Positions 1-6,292 of a stretch of 6,873 nt of DNA are shown here, in pieces. A program made the translations under genes and the position numbers. Each line of letters begins with the position of its first letter. Positions within the stretch are counted from its first letter, which is position 1. Below the pieces are notes generated by a model, which ran no database searches, was not told where the DNA came from, and saw only the letters and a program-made list of their open reading frames with translations. Origin of the DNA: Acidobacteriota bacterium (lineage in GTDB: Bacteria > Acidobacteriota > Terriglobia > UBA7540); the NCBI GenBank assembly GCA_021789565.1, contig JAJYJL010000438.1, positions 1-6,873 on the forward strand, read 5' to 3'.

Positions 1-183
1 CCCTCCATTCTGTTTCGTCTTCAGTCACAAGGCGATTTCCAAGAACCTCTTTGCCGTAAGAGCATCGGGATCAGCACCGACGAATTTGCGCCGCGTCTCC
101 CGAGTGGCCGCCGGCTTTACATCTTCGACGCGAGCGGCTGGACACGGGCCGCGTTTGAAAGTACGATGGCGAGGACAAAATAA
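1..183 (+). CDS. possible C-terminal end of an upstream gene (partial, unidentified)
   Basis: Frame 1 is open from the left edge of the window to a TAA at 181-183, giving 60 codons with no start inside the window. The reading ends in LYIFDASGWTRAAFE and then STMARTK. GC content by codon position, counted by hand, is about 53, 55 and 62%, so the third position is richest, which mildly favours coding in this direction. I do not recognise the protein. It lies in the same reading frame as the large gene that follows, 51 bases before that gene's ATG. A minus-strand open frame covers the same DNA but shows less codon-position bias. The call is tentative because 60 open codons at this GC can occur by chance. 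Confidence 0.3.
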   Translation, partial: PSILFRLQSQGDFQEPLCRKSIGISTDEFAPRLPSGRRLYIFDASGWTRAAFESTMARTK

Positions 184-234
184 GGAAACTGCCGCCTGCT
201 CCTCAAGACAGATGCCCATCGGGTGTTTGAGGAA

Positions 235-2739
235 ATGAGAACCAGGATCAAGCTCGCACTGCTCGCGACCGCCCTCCTGGCCCTTGCCATTTACCATTTG
301 CGTCTGTCACGCGCCTGCAGCCCGCAGGCGTTCATGCCCGAGCCGATTTTCATCAATACGCTACATCCCGATCCGCAGGCCGTCACACTGCTCGCAAATA
401 CAGGGTTGCTGCAGCCAACCCTTTCATACGCAACAGGGAACCTGGGGGTCATCCAGCCGAACTACGGGAGCGTTTACCTCTTCGTGGCTTACCGAAACCT
501 GGCCGGTTGGCCGATAAGGCGGGACGAGTTGAAAGTCCTTTGGGAAAGTGGCATGAAGCAGGTCGCCGATCAACCGATCTCGCTTTACCGGGCGGTGCAA
601 CGACAGGCGTCGCAATCTGGCAAACCCCAGGGAGGAGAAAATGATTGGGAATCAGTATGGTTTTCTGTCGTGGGCCAACTAGAACACGGGCTGCCGGTTC
701 CGTCGAAATTTCTTATCCCAGGCTCCGAACCTGGACCGGTAATCTACCGGCAAACCTTTTCGAAACTGTCCGGCTGGATGAGTTACGGCCAGTTCCCCAA
801 CTGCCAGCAGGACGCATTCCGCGAAGCGGTCAGCACATACAAACGGCTTGCAGGTCAGTTTGGCGAATCGAGCCCTGTAGTCAAAAACTGGATAACTGCC
901 CAGCAGATGGTTTTTGGAAATTGCTATGAAGGCGATGCTGTTCCCAGCCCGCTCCCTTCAACTGCGCCGGCCATCGCACGCAAAGCCCGCGCCTATCAAA
1001 TTGCCGCAGCCTACTTTTACTCCGGCGGTTACGACCAGTCTGTGGCGGACTTCCGCGCCATCGCCAAGGATTCTTCGTCACCCTGGAGCACGATTGCTCC
1101 CTATCTTGTGGCGAGGTCGCTTGTGCGCAAAGCCACTATGGTGGGAAAACCCGGGCCGGACCTGGCGGCGCTGGCTCAGGCGGAATCAGAGGTTGAGGCC
1201 ATCCTTTCGAATCCGCGTTATGCCAAATACGACCATGCCGCCAAGCAGTTGCGGGGCTTTATCGAATTCCGCCTGCACCCGCGCCAGCGCGTTGTTAAGC
1301 TGGCCGATAACATGACAAAGTTTTCGGGCGACCCGAACTTTCGGCAGGACGTGACTGATTTCAAGCTCTTGTTTCCCCGCGTGGCGGAGAGCGGAAGCTA
1401 TTGGGGCCCTCCGCCAATGTTGCGCAGCGACGTTTATTTGAAGCTTGCAGACATCCGCGCCAAAAGTGATCTGCTCGATTGGATGTCTACGCTGCGGCTC
1501 GGCGGTCCCGAGGCTTACGCGCACTCATTCGAGAAATGGCAAAGGACGCATTCCCAAGCCTGGCTTGTTGCGGCGCTCATGAATGCAGCTACCCACAGCC
1601 CGCATTTAGCGGAACTTGAAGCAGCGGCCGACCACATCCCGCCGATATCGAAGGCCTACGATTCCGTAACCTTTCATACTCTGCGCCTGCTGGTCTTGCA
1701 AGGGAGGGAAGGTGAGGCACGCGAACGCCTCGCTCGTTTGCATATTCGCGAAATGGGCTACCCAAGCGGGCCAACGCCGCCCTCGACCGTAAACCTCTTT
1801 CTTGCGCTGGGCTTCCAACTCGCCTCAAACCTCGATGAACTCTTCAAGAATGCCCCGCGCATTCCGGCCACGATCACCAGCGGAAACTCAAGCCAGGAGA
1901 TGCCCGAGCCTATTTGGGAATCTTCCGGCGAAAATGATTTCGATCCATCAGCGGCCCGACTTGATGACGATGCTGTCATGGTTTTCAATCGCTTCTTGCC
2001 TGTCGCCTTGGTAGCGAAAGCCGTCCGCAGTACAGGCATTCCCGAAAATCTTCGCCGGGAAATCGCTCTTGCCGTCTGGACGCGCGCTGCGCTGCTGGGC
2101 AACGCCGCCGTGGCGCGGTCAGTCGCCCCCGCGGTTGAAACTTTTGCCCCCGAACTCACTGCCAGTATCCAGTCCTACAATTCTGCGAAGACTCCGGCGG
2201 CGCGGCGCTTTGCGGCGGTGTTCACAATGCTCAAATTTCCAGGCCTGCGTCCATTTTTCACCACGCTCAACCGCGAAACGCCGATTGAGGAAATCGACGC
2301 TTACCGCGACAACTGGTGGGGTACCGAGGGGCCGCTGTGCGCTCCACCCAACCCTTATAACGGTCAGCCCGGATATCCGCCCAGGCCGCAATGGCCCCAA
2401 ATCGGCCGCGCGCTCGTGGCGATTTATCCTGGGGGCAAGGTAAAGCCCCCTGCGTTCCTGACCAAAAAAGAGCAAACTGAAGCCGCCGAGGAATGGCAGC
2501 GCCTGCTGAAGATGGGCCCGGCACCGAATTATTTGAGTACCCAGACCCTCGCATGGGCGAAGGTCCATCCTTCTGATCCTCGTGTTCCGGAAGCATTGGC
2601 GCTGGCCGTAAAATCCACCCGATTTGGCTGCGCGAACACGGCCACCGGAGAATTTTCAAAGGCGGCTTTTGACCTGCTCCACGGCCGGTACCCCAGATCG
2701 AGCTGGGCAGAAAATACAAAATACTGGTTCAAGATGTAG
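235..2739 (+). CDS. large exported protein of unknown function, YRDNWW / TKYWF family
   Basis: This is a protein of 834 residues from the ATG at 235, or 838 from the in-frame GTG at 223. I prefer the ATG because it opens directly into a signal sequence: a basic start (MRTRIK), a hydrophobic core LALLATALLALAIYHL, then LSRA before a cysteine. That looks like a signal peptidase I site (S-x-A); the residues before the Cys do not fit a lipobox well. The mature protein should therefore be periplasmic or outside the cell. No catalytic motif is visible. The middle is rich in short helical stretches of alternating Ala/Leu that resemble TPR-like repeats, for example around residues 250-350 and 480-520. 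Conserved-looking points, as I recall the family, are GNLGVIQPNYGSVYLFVAYR near residue 72, YRDNWWG near 694, and HPSDPRVPEAL followed by the tail YPRSSWAENTKYWFK. From memory, proteins of 700-850 residues with these signatures occur in Acidobacteria and other soil bacteria as hypothetical proteins. The start has only a GAGGAA two bases away, too close for an ideal ribosome site. Confidence 0.85.
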   Translation: MRTRIKLALLATALLALAIYHLRLSRACSPQAFMPEPIFINTLHPDPQAVTLLANTGLLQPTLSYATGNLGVIQPNYGSVYLFVAYRNLAGWPIRRDELKVLWESGMKQVADQPISLYRAVQRQASQSGKPQGGENDWESVWFSVVGQLEHGLPVPSKFLIPGSEPGPVIYRQTFSKLSGWMSYGQFPNCQQDAFREAVSTYKRLAGQFGESSPVVKNWITAQQMVFGNCYEGDAVPSPLPSTAPAIARKARAYQIAAAYFYSGGYDQSVADFRAIAKDSSSPWSTIAPYLVARSLVRKATMVGKPGPDLAALAQAESEVEAILSNPRYAKYDHAAKQLRGFIEFRLHPRQRVVKLADNMTKFSGDPNFRQDVTDFKLLFPRVAESGSYWGPPPMLRSDVYLKLADIRAKSDLLDWMSTLRLGGPEAYAHSFEKWQRTHSQAWLVAALMNAATHSPHLAELEAAADHIPPISKAYDSVTFHTLRLLVLQGREGEARERLARLHIREMGYPSGPTPPSTVNLFLALGFQLASNLDELFKNAPRIPATITSGNSSQEMPEPIWESSGENDFDPSAARLDDDAVMVFNRFLPVALVAKAVRSTGIPENLRREIALAVWTRAALLGNAAVARSVAPAVETFAPELTASIQSYNSAKTPAARRFAAVFTMLKFPGLRPFFTTLNRETPIEEIDAYRDNWWGTEGPLCAPPNPYNGQPGYPPRPQWPQIGRALVAIYPGGKVKPPAFLTKKEQTEAAEEWQRLLKMGPAPNYLSTQTLAWAKVHPSDPRVPEALALAVKSTRFGCANTATGEFSKAAFDLLHGRYPRSSWAENTKYWFKM

Positions 2740-2912
2740 CTAAGTCATTAGAAGCATTAAATTTAATATCGTAACTGAAAATCGAAAACCACCGCCCGTT
2801 CAGCCCCCGTACCATAAGCAATAGAACTAAAGTTACATTGTCAGGGGCGGGCCCGCACGTTACCATGAGTTGTCATTTTGGACTATCGGACGCTCGGGGA
2901 GGGGCGTTTCAG
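2740..2912. other. AT-rich spacer with two short palindromes
   Basis: This non-coding stretch follows the large exported-protein gene. It drops sharply in GC just after the stop codon and holds a perfect 12-base palindrome ATTAAATTTAAT at 2756-2767. Further on there is a GC-rich 10-base palindrome GCGGGCCCGC at 2847-2856. Neither is followed by a run of T, so I cannot call a rho-independent terminator. The segment could hold the promoter of the small downstream gene, but no -35/-10 pair stands out. Confidence 0.4.
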
Positions 2913-3086
2913 ATGACTTTGTTTGTGCAACTTCTCGCGGGTTTCGGTATCCTGTTATTCCTTTATTTTCAAGTGCTTCGCGATAAGGTGCAACGGCGGA
3001 GGAGGCCCTTTGGTACGATCGCAATGTACCGCTCTCCCCTCCGGCCCAGCGTCACGCGCTCAGAGTGGAGAAGAGGAATCTATTGA
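2913..3086 (+). CDS. possible small single-pass membrane protein (57 aa)
   Basis: The reading frame is open from 2838, but the ATG at 2913 is the best start because a strong purine-rich ribosome site, GGGGAGGGG at 2896-2904, lies eight bases before it. The product begins MTLFVQLLAGFGILLFLYF, one uninterrupted hydrophobic helix of about 20 residues. It continues with a strongly basic tail (QRRRR at residues 27-31, then scattered Arg), which by the positive-inside rule should remain in the cytoplasm. There is no cysteine, metal site or recognisable domain, and I do not recognise a family. The ribosome site plus a clean membrane helix is what separates it from chance. It ends 123 bases before the pseudo-receiver gene on the same strand and could share its transcript. 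The function is unknown. Confidence 0.45.
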   Translation: MTLFVQLLAGFGILLFLYFQVLRDKVQRRRRPFGTIAMYRSPLRPSVTRSEWRRGIY

Positions 3087-3209
3087 GATGAACGGCCATT
3101 TACCTCGCTTTTCCTGCCACCCGGACGAAAAATTGGGCATTGGTTTTGCAGTCAGATCTCAATTCCGAGCCCATATTCTGAAGTCAAGCACCTCGTCAAT
3201 AGAGTTTTT

Positions 3210-3611
3210 ATGGCTGATAACACGGTGAAGCGAAAAGTTCTGACGGTTGGGCGCGAGAAAGCCATCCGGAACCTTCTGGCCCTGGTGAAAAAACTGGATA
3301 GCCGGAGAGTGGTAACAGGAAACGGAAGAATCGACCTGGCGAATATCAACCGTAAATCGTTTGACACCGCCATCCTGGACCTCCGGTGTTCCTGCGGCGC
3401 GCCCGCAGGCCGAGGCTACGGCTTTGGCGAGGTCTGGCCGAGCATGGTGGGAAAAGTGCTCGTGATCAACGCCGAAGTGAATGACCCGAAGACGATGGAA
3501 ATGGTGGAGAGATACATCTACCGCCAGCATTCGCTCGGCACCGTTCTAATCGACCTGGCAGGCTTCGTTCGAACCTTCATCGGCCGCTCTCCCTCGCCCA
3601 CTCAGATTTGA
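3210..3611 (+). CDS. CheY-like pseudo-receiver domain protein
   Basis: The product is 133 residues, the size of one stand-alone receiver domain. The order of elements fits the CheY fold: strand KVLTVG (9-14), helix KAIRNLLALVKKL (17-29), the third strand FDTAILDLR (51-59) with D57 at the phospho-acceptor position, and a fourth strand KVLVINAEV (82-90) followed by NDPKTMEMVERY. The acidic pair expected at the end of strand 1 is replaced by G14-R15-E16. The conserved Thr/Ser after strand 4 is not seen, and the Lys of strand 5 is missing where TVLIDLAGF stands. It is therefore probably a receiver-like module that does not follow normal phosphorylation chemistry and may work by protein contacts. 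I recall similar short proteins with LDLRCS and WPS-V-G-VLVI-EVNDP signatures in Acidobacteria. No histidine kinase or output domain is next to it. The ATG at 3210 has only a weak ribosome site (ATAGAG). Confidence 0.8.
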   Translation: MADNTVKRKVLTVGREKAIRNLLALVKKLDSRRVVTGNGRIDLANINRKSFDTAILDLRCSCGAPAGRGYGFGEVWPSMVGKVLVINAEVNDPKTMEMVERYIYRQHSLGTVLIDLAGFVRTFIGRSPSPTQI

Positions 3612-3766
3612 TTCCATCTGAAAATCAGCCCATAACCTATCACTGAAGATCCCCGGCGCAGACAAACCGGCTACCGAGTCATGGGGCTAATGGCAGATGC
3701 TGGAGCCCCCCCACTTAGCTCACGGAGCCGCCGTCTGCATCATCGTTACACCGGCCAGAATCACAT

Positions 3767-4168
3767 TTACTTCCAGTCCCACAGCTTCGAGTGCGTGTTG
3801 CCTTCGGCATCGACGTCAAACTCGAAAACAGTGGCGTCGTCATTCAACCGCGCCAGTTGGGGTGAAGTCGTGTTGAAGTAAATTGCACCCCTGTAACTGA
3901 CCGCGCCTCCGCCGACGAACTTGCTCACGCCCTGGCCCTTCCAAGTGGCGTTGCAGCCGTCAGCGCCGTTCACGACTCCCTGCCCTTCTCCATACAGGGT
4001 ACCGTCCGGCCACGACTCCGCCCAGTAAGTTCCAACTTCCATGGTGTCGATTCCAAGCAATTTGCCCGCAGTTTCGAATGAGACTTCCACTGTAAACCCG
4101 CTAACCACCGAAAGAATTCTTCTTTCCGTCCACTTCCCCCTTGATTCACCAATCATTTCCCCGAGCAA
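3767..4168 (-). CDS. conserved beta-rich protein of unknown function (GTLYGEGQG family)
   Basis: The product is 133 residues, read from a TTG start at 4168-4166. The start is supported by a GGAGG ribosome site (complement of 4174-4178) five bases upstream; an internal ATG four codons later lacks such spacing. There is no signal peptide or membrane segment, so it is probably cytosolic. The sequence is dominated by alternating short strands and glycine turns. Markers are VEVSFETAGKLLGID (28-41), GTYW (46-49), GTLYGEGQGV (56-65), TWKGQGV (75-81), SYRGAIYFNT (91-100) and the terminal KLWDWK (128-133). I recognise this pattern from a widespread family of roughly 130-150 residue hypothetical proteins found in soil bacteria and some archaea, always with the GEGQG turn and the E/DW-K ending. 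No function is established that I know of, and no catalytic residues can be named. It is a single gene on its strand, tail to tail with the pseudo-receiver gene. Confidence 0.82.
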   Translation of the reverse strand: MLGEMIGESRGKWTERRILSVVSGFTVEVSFETAGKLLGIDTMEVGTYWAESWPDGTLYGEGQGVVNGADGCNATWKGQGVSKFVGGGAVSYRGAIYFNTTSPQLARLNDDATVFEFDVDAEGNTHSKLWDWK

Positions 4169-4173
4169 AGTCT

Positions 4174-4178
4174 CCTCC
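4174..4178 (-). promoter_or_regulatory. ribosome binding site that decides the TTG start
   Basis: On the minus strand this reads GGAGG, with further purines on both sides. It lies five bases before the TTG at 4168. This spacing is ideal for the TTG but leaves 17 bases to the later ATG, so translation most likely begins at TTG. Confidence 0.6.
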
Positions 4179-4362
4179 CTTGCCGGACGTGCTGGCCGAA
4201 GGTCAGATTTTCATCCCCGAATGGAGACCCGTAGGGACACCCGTGGCGGACAGATTTCCGGATTTATAACGGTACGCCAACTACGATCCTTCGGCGTCAG
4301 GATTCACGGGCAGGGGCACTCCCGTTGGTAGTGGGCCAATTTGAATTTCATGCCAATTTGCC

Positions 4363-4391
4363 TTGACGTGACATTTGCTTCGAGTCAGAAT
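4363..4391 (+). promoter_or_regulatory. candidate sigma-70-type promoter for the small basic protein gene
   Basis: A -35 box TTGACG (4363-4368, five of six consensus bases) is followed by exactly 17 bases and a -10 box CAGAAT (4386-4391, four of six). Transcription would start about six or seven bases further, at 4397-4398, which is the ATG of the downstream gene. That gene also lacks a good ribosome site. The two observations together suggest a leaderless mRNA. The boxes were matched by eye only. Confidence 0.4.
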
Positions 4392-4396
4392 GGGGT

Positions 4397-4618
4397 ATGC
4401 CTAAACGCTCAAGAACAGACCCTATTTTGCTTGCCAAGAAGGTGTTTGACCATATCCAAGCCCGCGAGAAGAATCCCGCTGCCGTCGCCCTCGGGAAGCT
4501 CGGCGGCCCGAAGGGCGGCGCTGCCCGTGCGAAGGCTCTCAGCCCACGGCGGCGCAAAGAGATTGCCCTAAAGGCAGCGAGAGCGCGTTGGTCAAAACCT
4601 TACTCGGTAAGCTCATAA
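4397..4618 (+). CDS. small basic LGGxKGG / ALSPxRRxEIAxKAAxARW protein
   Basis: The product is 73 residues and very basic (many Lys and Arg, few acidic residues). Residues 32-44 read LGKLGGPKGGAAR, and 48-65 read LSPRRRKEIALKAARARW. This two-part signature is one I recall from numerous short hypothetical proteins in bacteria and some phages, often downstream of a less conserved N-terminal helix, here about 9-24. The charge pattern suggests binding to DNA or RNA, but that is inference and no function is established that I know of. The start at 4397 has no clear ribosome site, only GGGG directly before it, and lies where transcription is predicted to begin. The last seven residues run past the conserved core and overlap the end of the convergent Ntn-hydrolase remnant by 19 bases. 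Confidence 0.75.
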   Translation: MPKRSRTDPILLAKKVFDHIQAREKNPAAVALGKLGGPKGGAARAKALSPRRRKEIALKAARARWSKPYSVSS

Positions 4619-5095
4619 CTCGGCTCGCCGTCATGTGGAACTATCAGAATTCGCGCACCTTGCCCGCAGTATGGTACGTTTTCCTGGATTTCTCGCATGA
4701 CGGTACGCACGGTGGGGAGGGCGTCCTCTAAGCGCGGCAACTCATCCTCAGACTCGGGGTCATAAAGTCGAAGGTCCTGCTTGGTAGCGAACGTCCTTTG
4801 TTTCTTCATGAAATAATAGGCGAGGTCTCTTCCGATCCCCACAAACTCGTATGGAGCACCCACCTGTGTAAGGAAGCTTCGGCTAGATTTGAATAGGATA
4901 GCAGCGGTGTTACCACCGTCCACTTGTGCGGTCAACAAAAGCTGTAAGGCACCGTCCCTTTCATGGGGCTCGTAATAGGGATGGATGTGCTGCCGGTATA
5001 TGTTCCGTAAATCGTTACGGAGCTTGCCTGTTAGCTCATCAAAACTCAGACCACCGATACCAGTTGCCATTACCTCACACGCATATGCTAATGTA
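4600..5095 (-). pseudogene. C-terminal remnant of a proteasome-like Ntn-hydrolase gene
   Basis: The open frame gives about 155-168 residues, depending on start. The pattern matches the second half of a proteasome/HslV-type Ntn hydrolase. A helix, SFDELTGKLRNDLRNIYRQH, comes first; then HPYYEPHERDG; then the strand LQLLLTAQVDGG and the strand ILFKSSRSFLTQVG. The turn FVGIGRDLAYYFMKK is the usual IG-G-x-A element. A helix RTVMREIQENV and a final strand ARILIVPHDG close the fold. I recall similar stand-alone proteins of about 220-250 residues in soil bacteria. The first roughly 80-90 residues, which should hold the N-terminal nucleophile and the V-L-A-x-D segment, are missing. The frame reaches the IS630 end at 5096 and its outermost TTG (5106) lies inside the IS repeat. 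An internal ATG at 5070 has GAGG only two bases away. Any product should be inactive as a peptidase. The family call is from pattern memory. Confidence 0.62.
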
Positions 5096-5117
5096 GTGTC
5101 CAACAAATAGATGGACA
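5096..5117 (+). repeat. left terminal inverted repeat of the IS630 element
   Basis: The repeat starts GTGTCCA and ends TGGACA. It is itself an inverted repeat: TGTCCA (5097-5102), nine bases, then TGGACA (5112-5117). Its mate at 6269-6290 has the same internal arrangement with the same nine-base gap. Confidence 0.85.
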
Positions 5118-5118
5118 G

Positions 5119-6279
5119 ATGACCGAGTTCAGTTTATGCTGGATCATGTCCCGAAAACTTTCTGTATTGATTCTGAGCCCCCGTCAGCAGCAAGAAATTC
5201 TTCAATGGCTGAGTGCCCACGGAACGCCCCAACAGGTGGCGCTGCGCTGTCGCATCGTCTTGGCTGCAGCCGACGGCCACTCGGAGAGCGCGATCGCCCG
5301 GCAATTGGGAACCAATCGCAAGACCGTGACCTTGTGGCGCACCCGTTTTGCCGAGCGAGGCCTGGAGGGCCTTTGGCAGATCGCCTTGGGGCGCGGACGC
5401 AAGCCGACGTATGGGCCGGAGAAGATCAAGGCCCTGGTGGATGCGACCCTGCAAACCAAGCCCCCGGGCATGACTCACTGGAGTTGCCGCCTGATGGCCA
5501 AGGCCCAGGGGGTGAGCAAGTCCACCGTCAGCAACATCTGGCGCAGTCATCAGGTGAAGCCGCACCGGGTGAAGCGTTTCAAGCTCTCGCGTGATCCCAA
5601 GTTTCTGGAGAAGCTGACCGATGTGGTCGGCCTTTATCTGAATCCTCCCCAGCAGGCAATGGTGATTTGCATAGATGAGAAGAGCCAGATTCAGGCGCTG
5701 GACCGCACGCAGCCCGGCCTGCCCTTGAAGAAGGGACGCTGCGGCACGCTGACGCACGACTATAAGCGGAACGGCACGACCAACCTGTTTGCGGCCCTGG
5801 AGGTGCTCGAGGGCCGGGTCATCGGGCAGTGTTTGGCGCGCCACCGACATCAGGAATTCTTGAAATTCCTGCGCCGTCTGGACCAGGAATTTCCCGGCCC
5901 GGCGCCCTTGCACTTGGTGATGGACAATTACGGCACCCACAAACATCCTAACGTGCGAGCTTGGCTTCAACGGCATCCGCGCTTCATCCCCCACTTTGTG
6001 CCGACCAGTTCCAGTTGGCTGAATCTCATCGAGCGCTGGTTTGCCGAGTTGACCACCAAGCGCGTTCGCCGAGGATCGTTCCACAGTGTGGAGGATCTGG
6101 AGAAAGCGATCACCGAATTCCTGGCCGCGTGGAATGCCCATCCCCAACCTTTTGTCTGGACAGCGACCGTGGAATCGATCAAGGAAAAACTCTCGCGCTG
6201 CCGCCAGACTTTGGAACAGATTCAACCTGGTTGTACTCAGCCGCGCAGTCGAAAAAGGCCGAAAACGTTGTCCAGTTAA
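5119..6279 (+). CDS. IS630-family DDE transposase
   Basis: The enzyme cuts and joins the element's ends at TA dinucleotides. The product is 386 residues from 5119. Homologues as I recall them begin near the second Met (5146, MSRKLSVLIL), so the true start may be there, giving 377 residues; neither start has a good ribosome site. Residues 53-81 (HSESAIARQLGTNRKTVTLW and following) form the first helix-turn-helix that binds the terminal repeats. Residues 118-145 (HWSCRLMAKAQGVSKSTVSN and following) form a second. The catalytic RNase H-like core shows all three acids: D186 in VICIDEKSQIQALDRTQPG, D269 in LHLVMDNYGTHKHPN, and E305 in SSSWLNLIERWFAELT. There are 35 residues between the second Asp and the Glu, as in IS630-type enzymes. 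No frameshift or stop interrupts it. It is the only gene of the element, and a long antisense open frame over it is a shadow. Confidence 0.95.
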   Translation: MTEFSLCWIMSRKLSVLILSPRQQQEILQWLSAHGTPQQVALRCRIVLAAADGHSESAIARQLGTNRKTVTLWRTRFAERGLEGLWQIALGRGRKPTYGPEKIKALVDATLQTKPPGMTHWSCRLMAKAQGVSKSTVSNIWRSHQVKPHRVKRFKLSRDPKFLEKLTDVVGLYLNPPQQAMVICIDEKSQIQALDRTQPGLPLKKGRCGTLTHDYKRNGTTNLFAALEVLEGRVIGQCLARHRHQEFLKFLRRLDQEFPGPAPLHLVMDNYGTHKHPNVRAWLQRHPRFIPHFVPTSSSWLNLIERWFAELTTKRVRRGSFHSVEDLEKAITEFLAAWNAHPQPFVWTATVESIKEKLSRCRQTLEQIQPGCTQPRSRKRPKTLSS

Positions 6280-6290
6280 TTCGTGGACAC
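6269..6290 (-). repeat. right terminal inverted repeat of the IS630 element
   Basis: On the plus strand it reads TGTCCA (6269-6274), nine bases, TGGACA (6284-6289) and a final C. It contains the TAA of the transposase gene at 6277-6279. Its reverse complement matches the left repeat at 17 of 22 positions; all mismatches fall in the nine-base centre. Confidence 0.85.
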
Positions 6291-6292
6291 TA

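Larger units (their letters stand above)
5096..6290 (+). mobile_element. complete IS630-family insertion sequence
   Basis: The element is 1195 bp, normal for this family. TA stands directly outside both ends (5094-5095 and 6291-6292), matching the TA target preference and duplication of IS630/Tc1-mariner elements. The 22-bp terminal inverted repeats (5096-5117 and 6269-6290) agree at 17 of 22 positions, counted by eye, and both begin GTGTCCA inward. One intact DDE transposase gene fills the inside. The layout is very compact: the left repeat ends one base before the first ATG, and the right repeat contains the transposase stop codon. The element sits at the broken end of the Ntn-hydrolase gene. 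Because the gene and ends are intact, it may still be active or have inserted recently. Confidence 0.92.

Noticed and set aside
25..297. Minus-strand frame of 90 codons at the left edge
   Set aside because: It overlaps the signal-peptide region of the large gene. Its codon-position GC pattern is weaker than that of the opposite strand, and the product is unrecognisable.
3088..3228. 46-codon frame starting MNGHLPRF, with a purine-rich stretch upstream
   Set aside because: It overlaps the start of the pseudo-receiver gene and has no recognisable domain or hydrophobic pattern. The ribosome-site-like GAAGAGGAA is the only support.
3681..3881. Plus-strand frame of 66 codons
   Set aside because: It runs into the antisense of the beta-rich protein gene, has low-complexity Ser/Arg content and no ribosome site.
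4041..4331. Plus-strand frame of 96 codons
   Set aside because: It is antisense to the first part of the beta-rich gene and its upstream region, and no family resemblance is seen.
5134..6225. Minus-strand open frame of 363 codons across the IS630 element
   Set aside because: It is antisense to an intact transposase with all catalytic residues. Its translation is rich in Arg, Gly and Gln with no recognisable domain, as expected from codon-position bias of the real gene.
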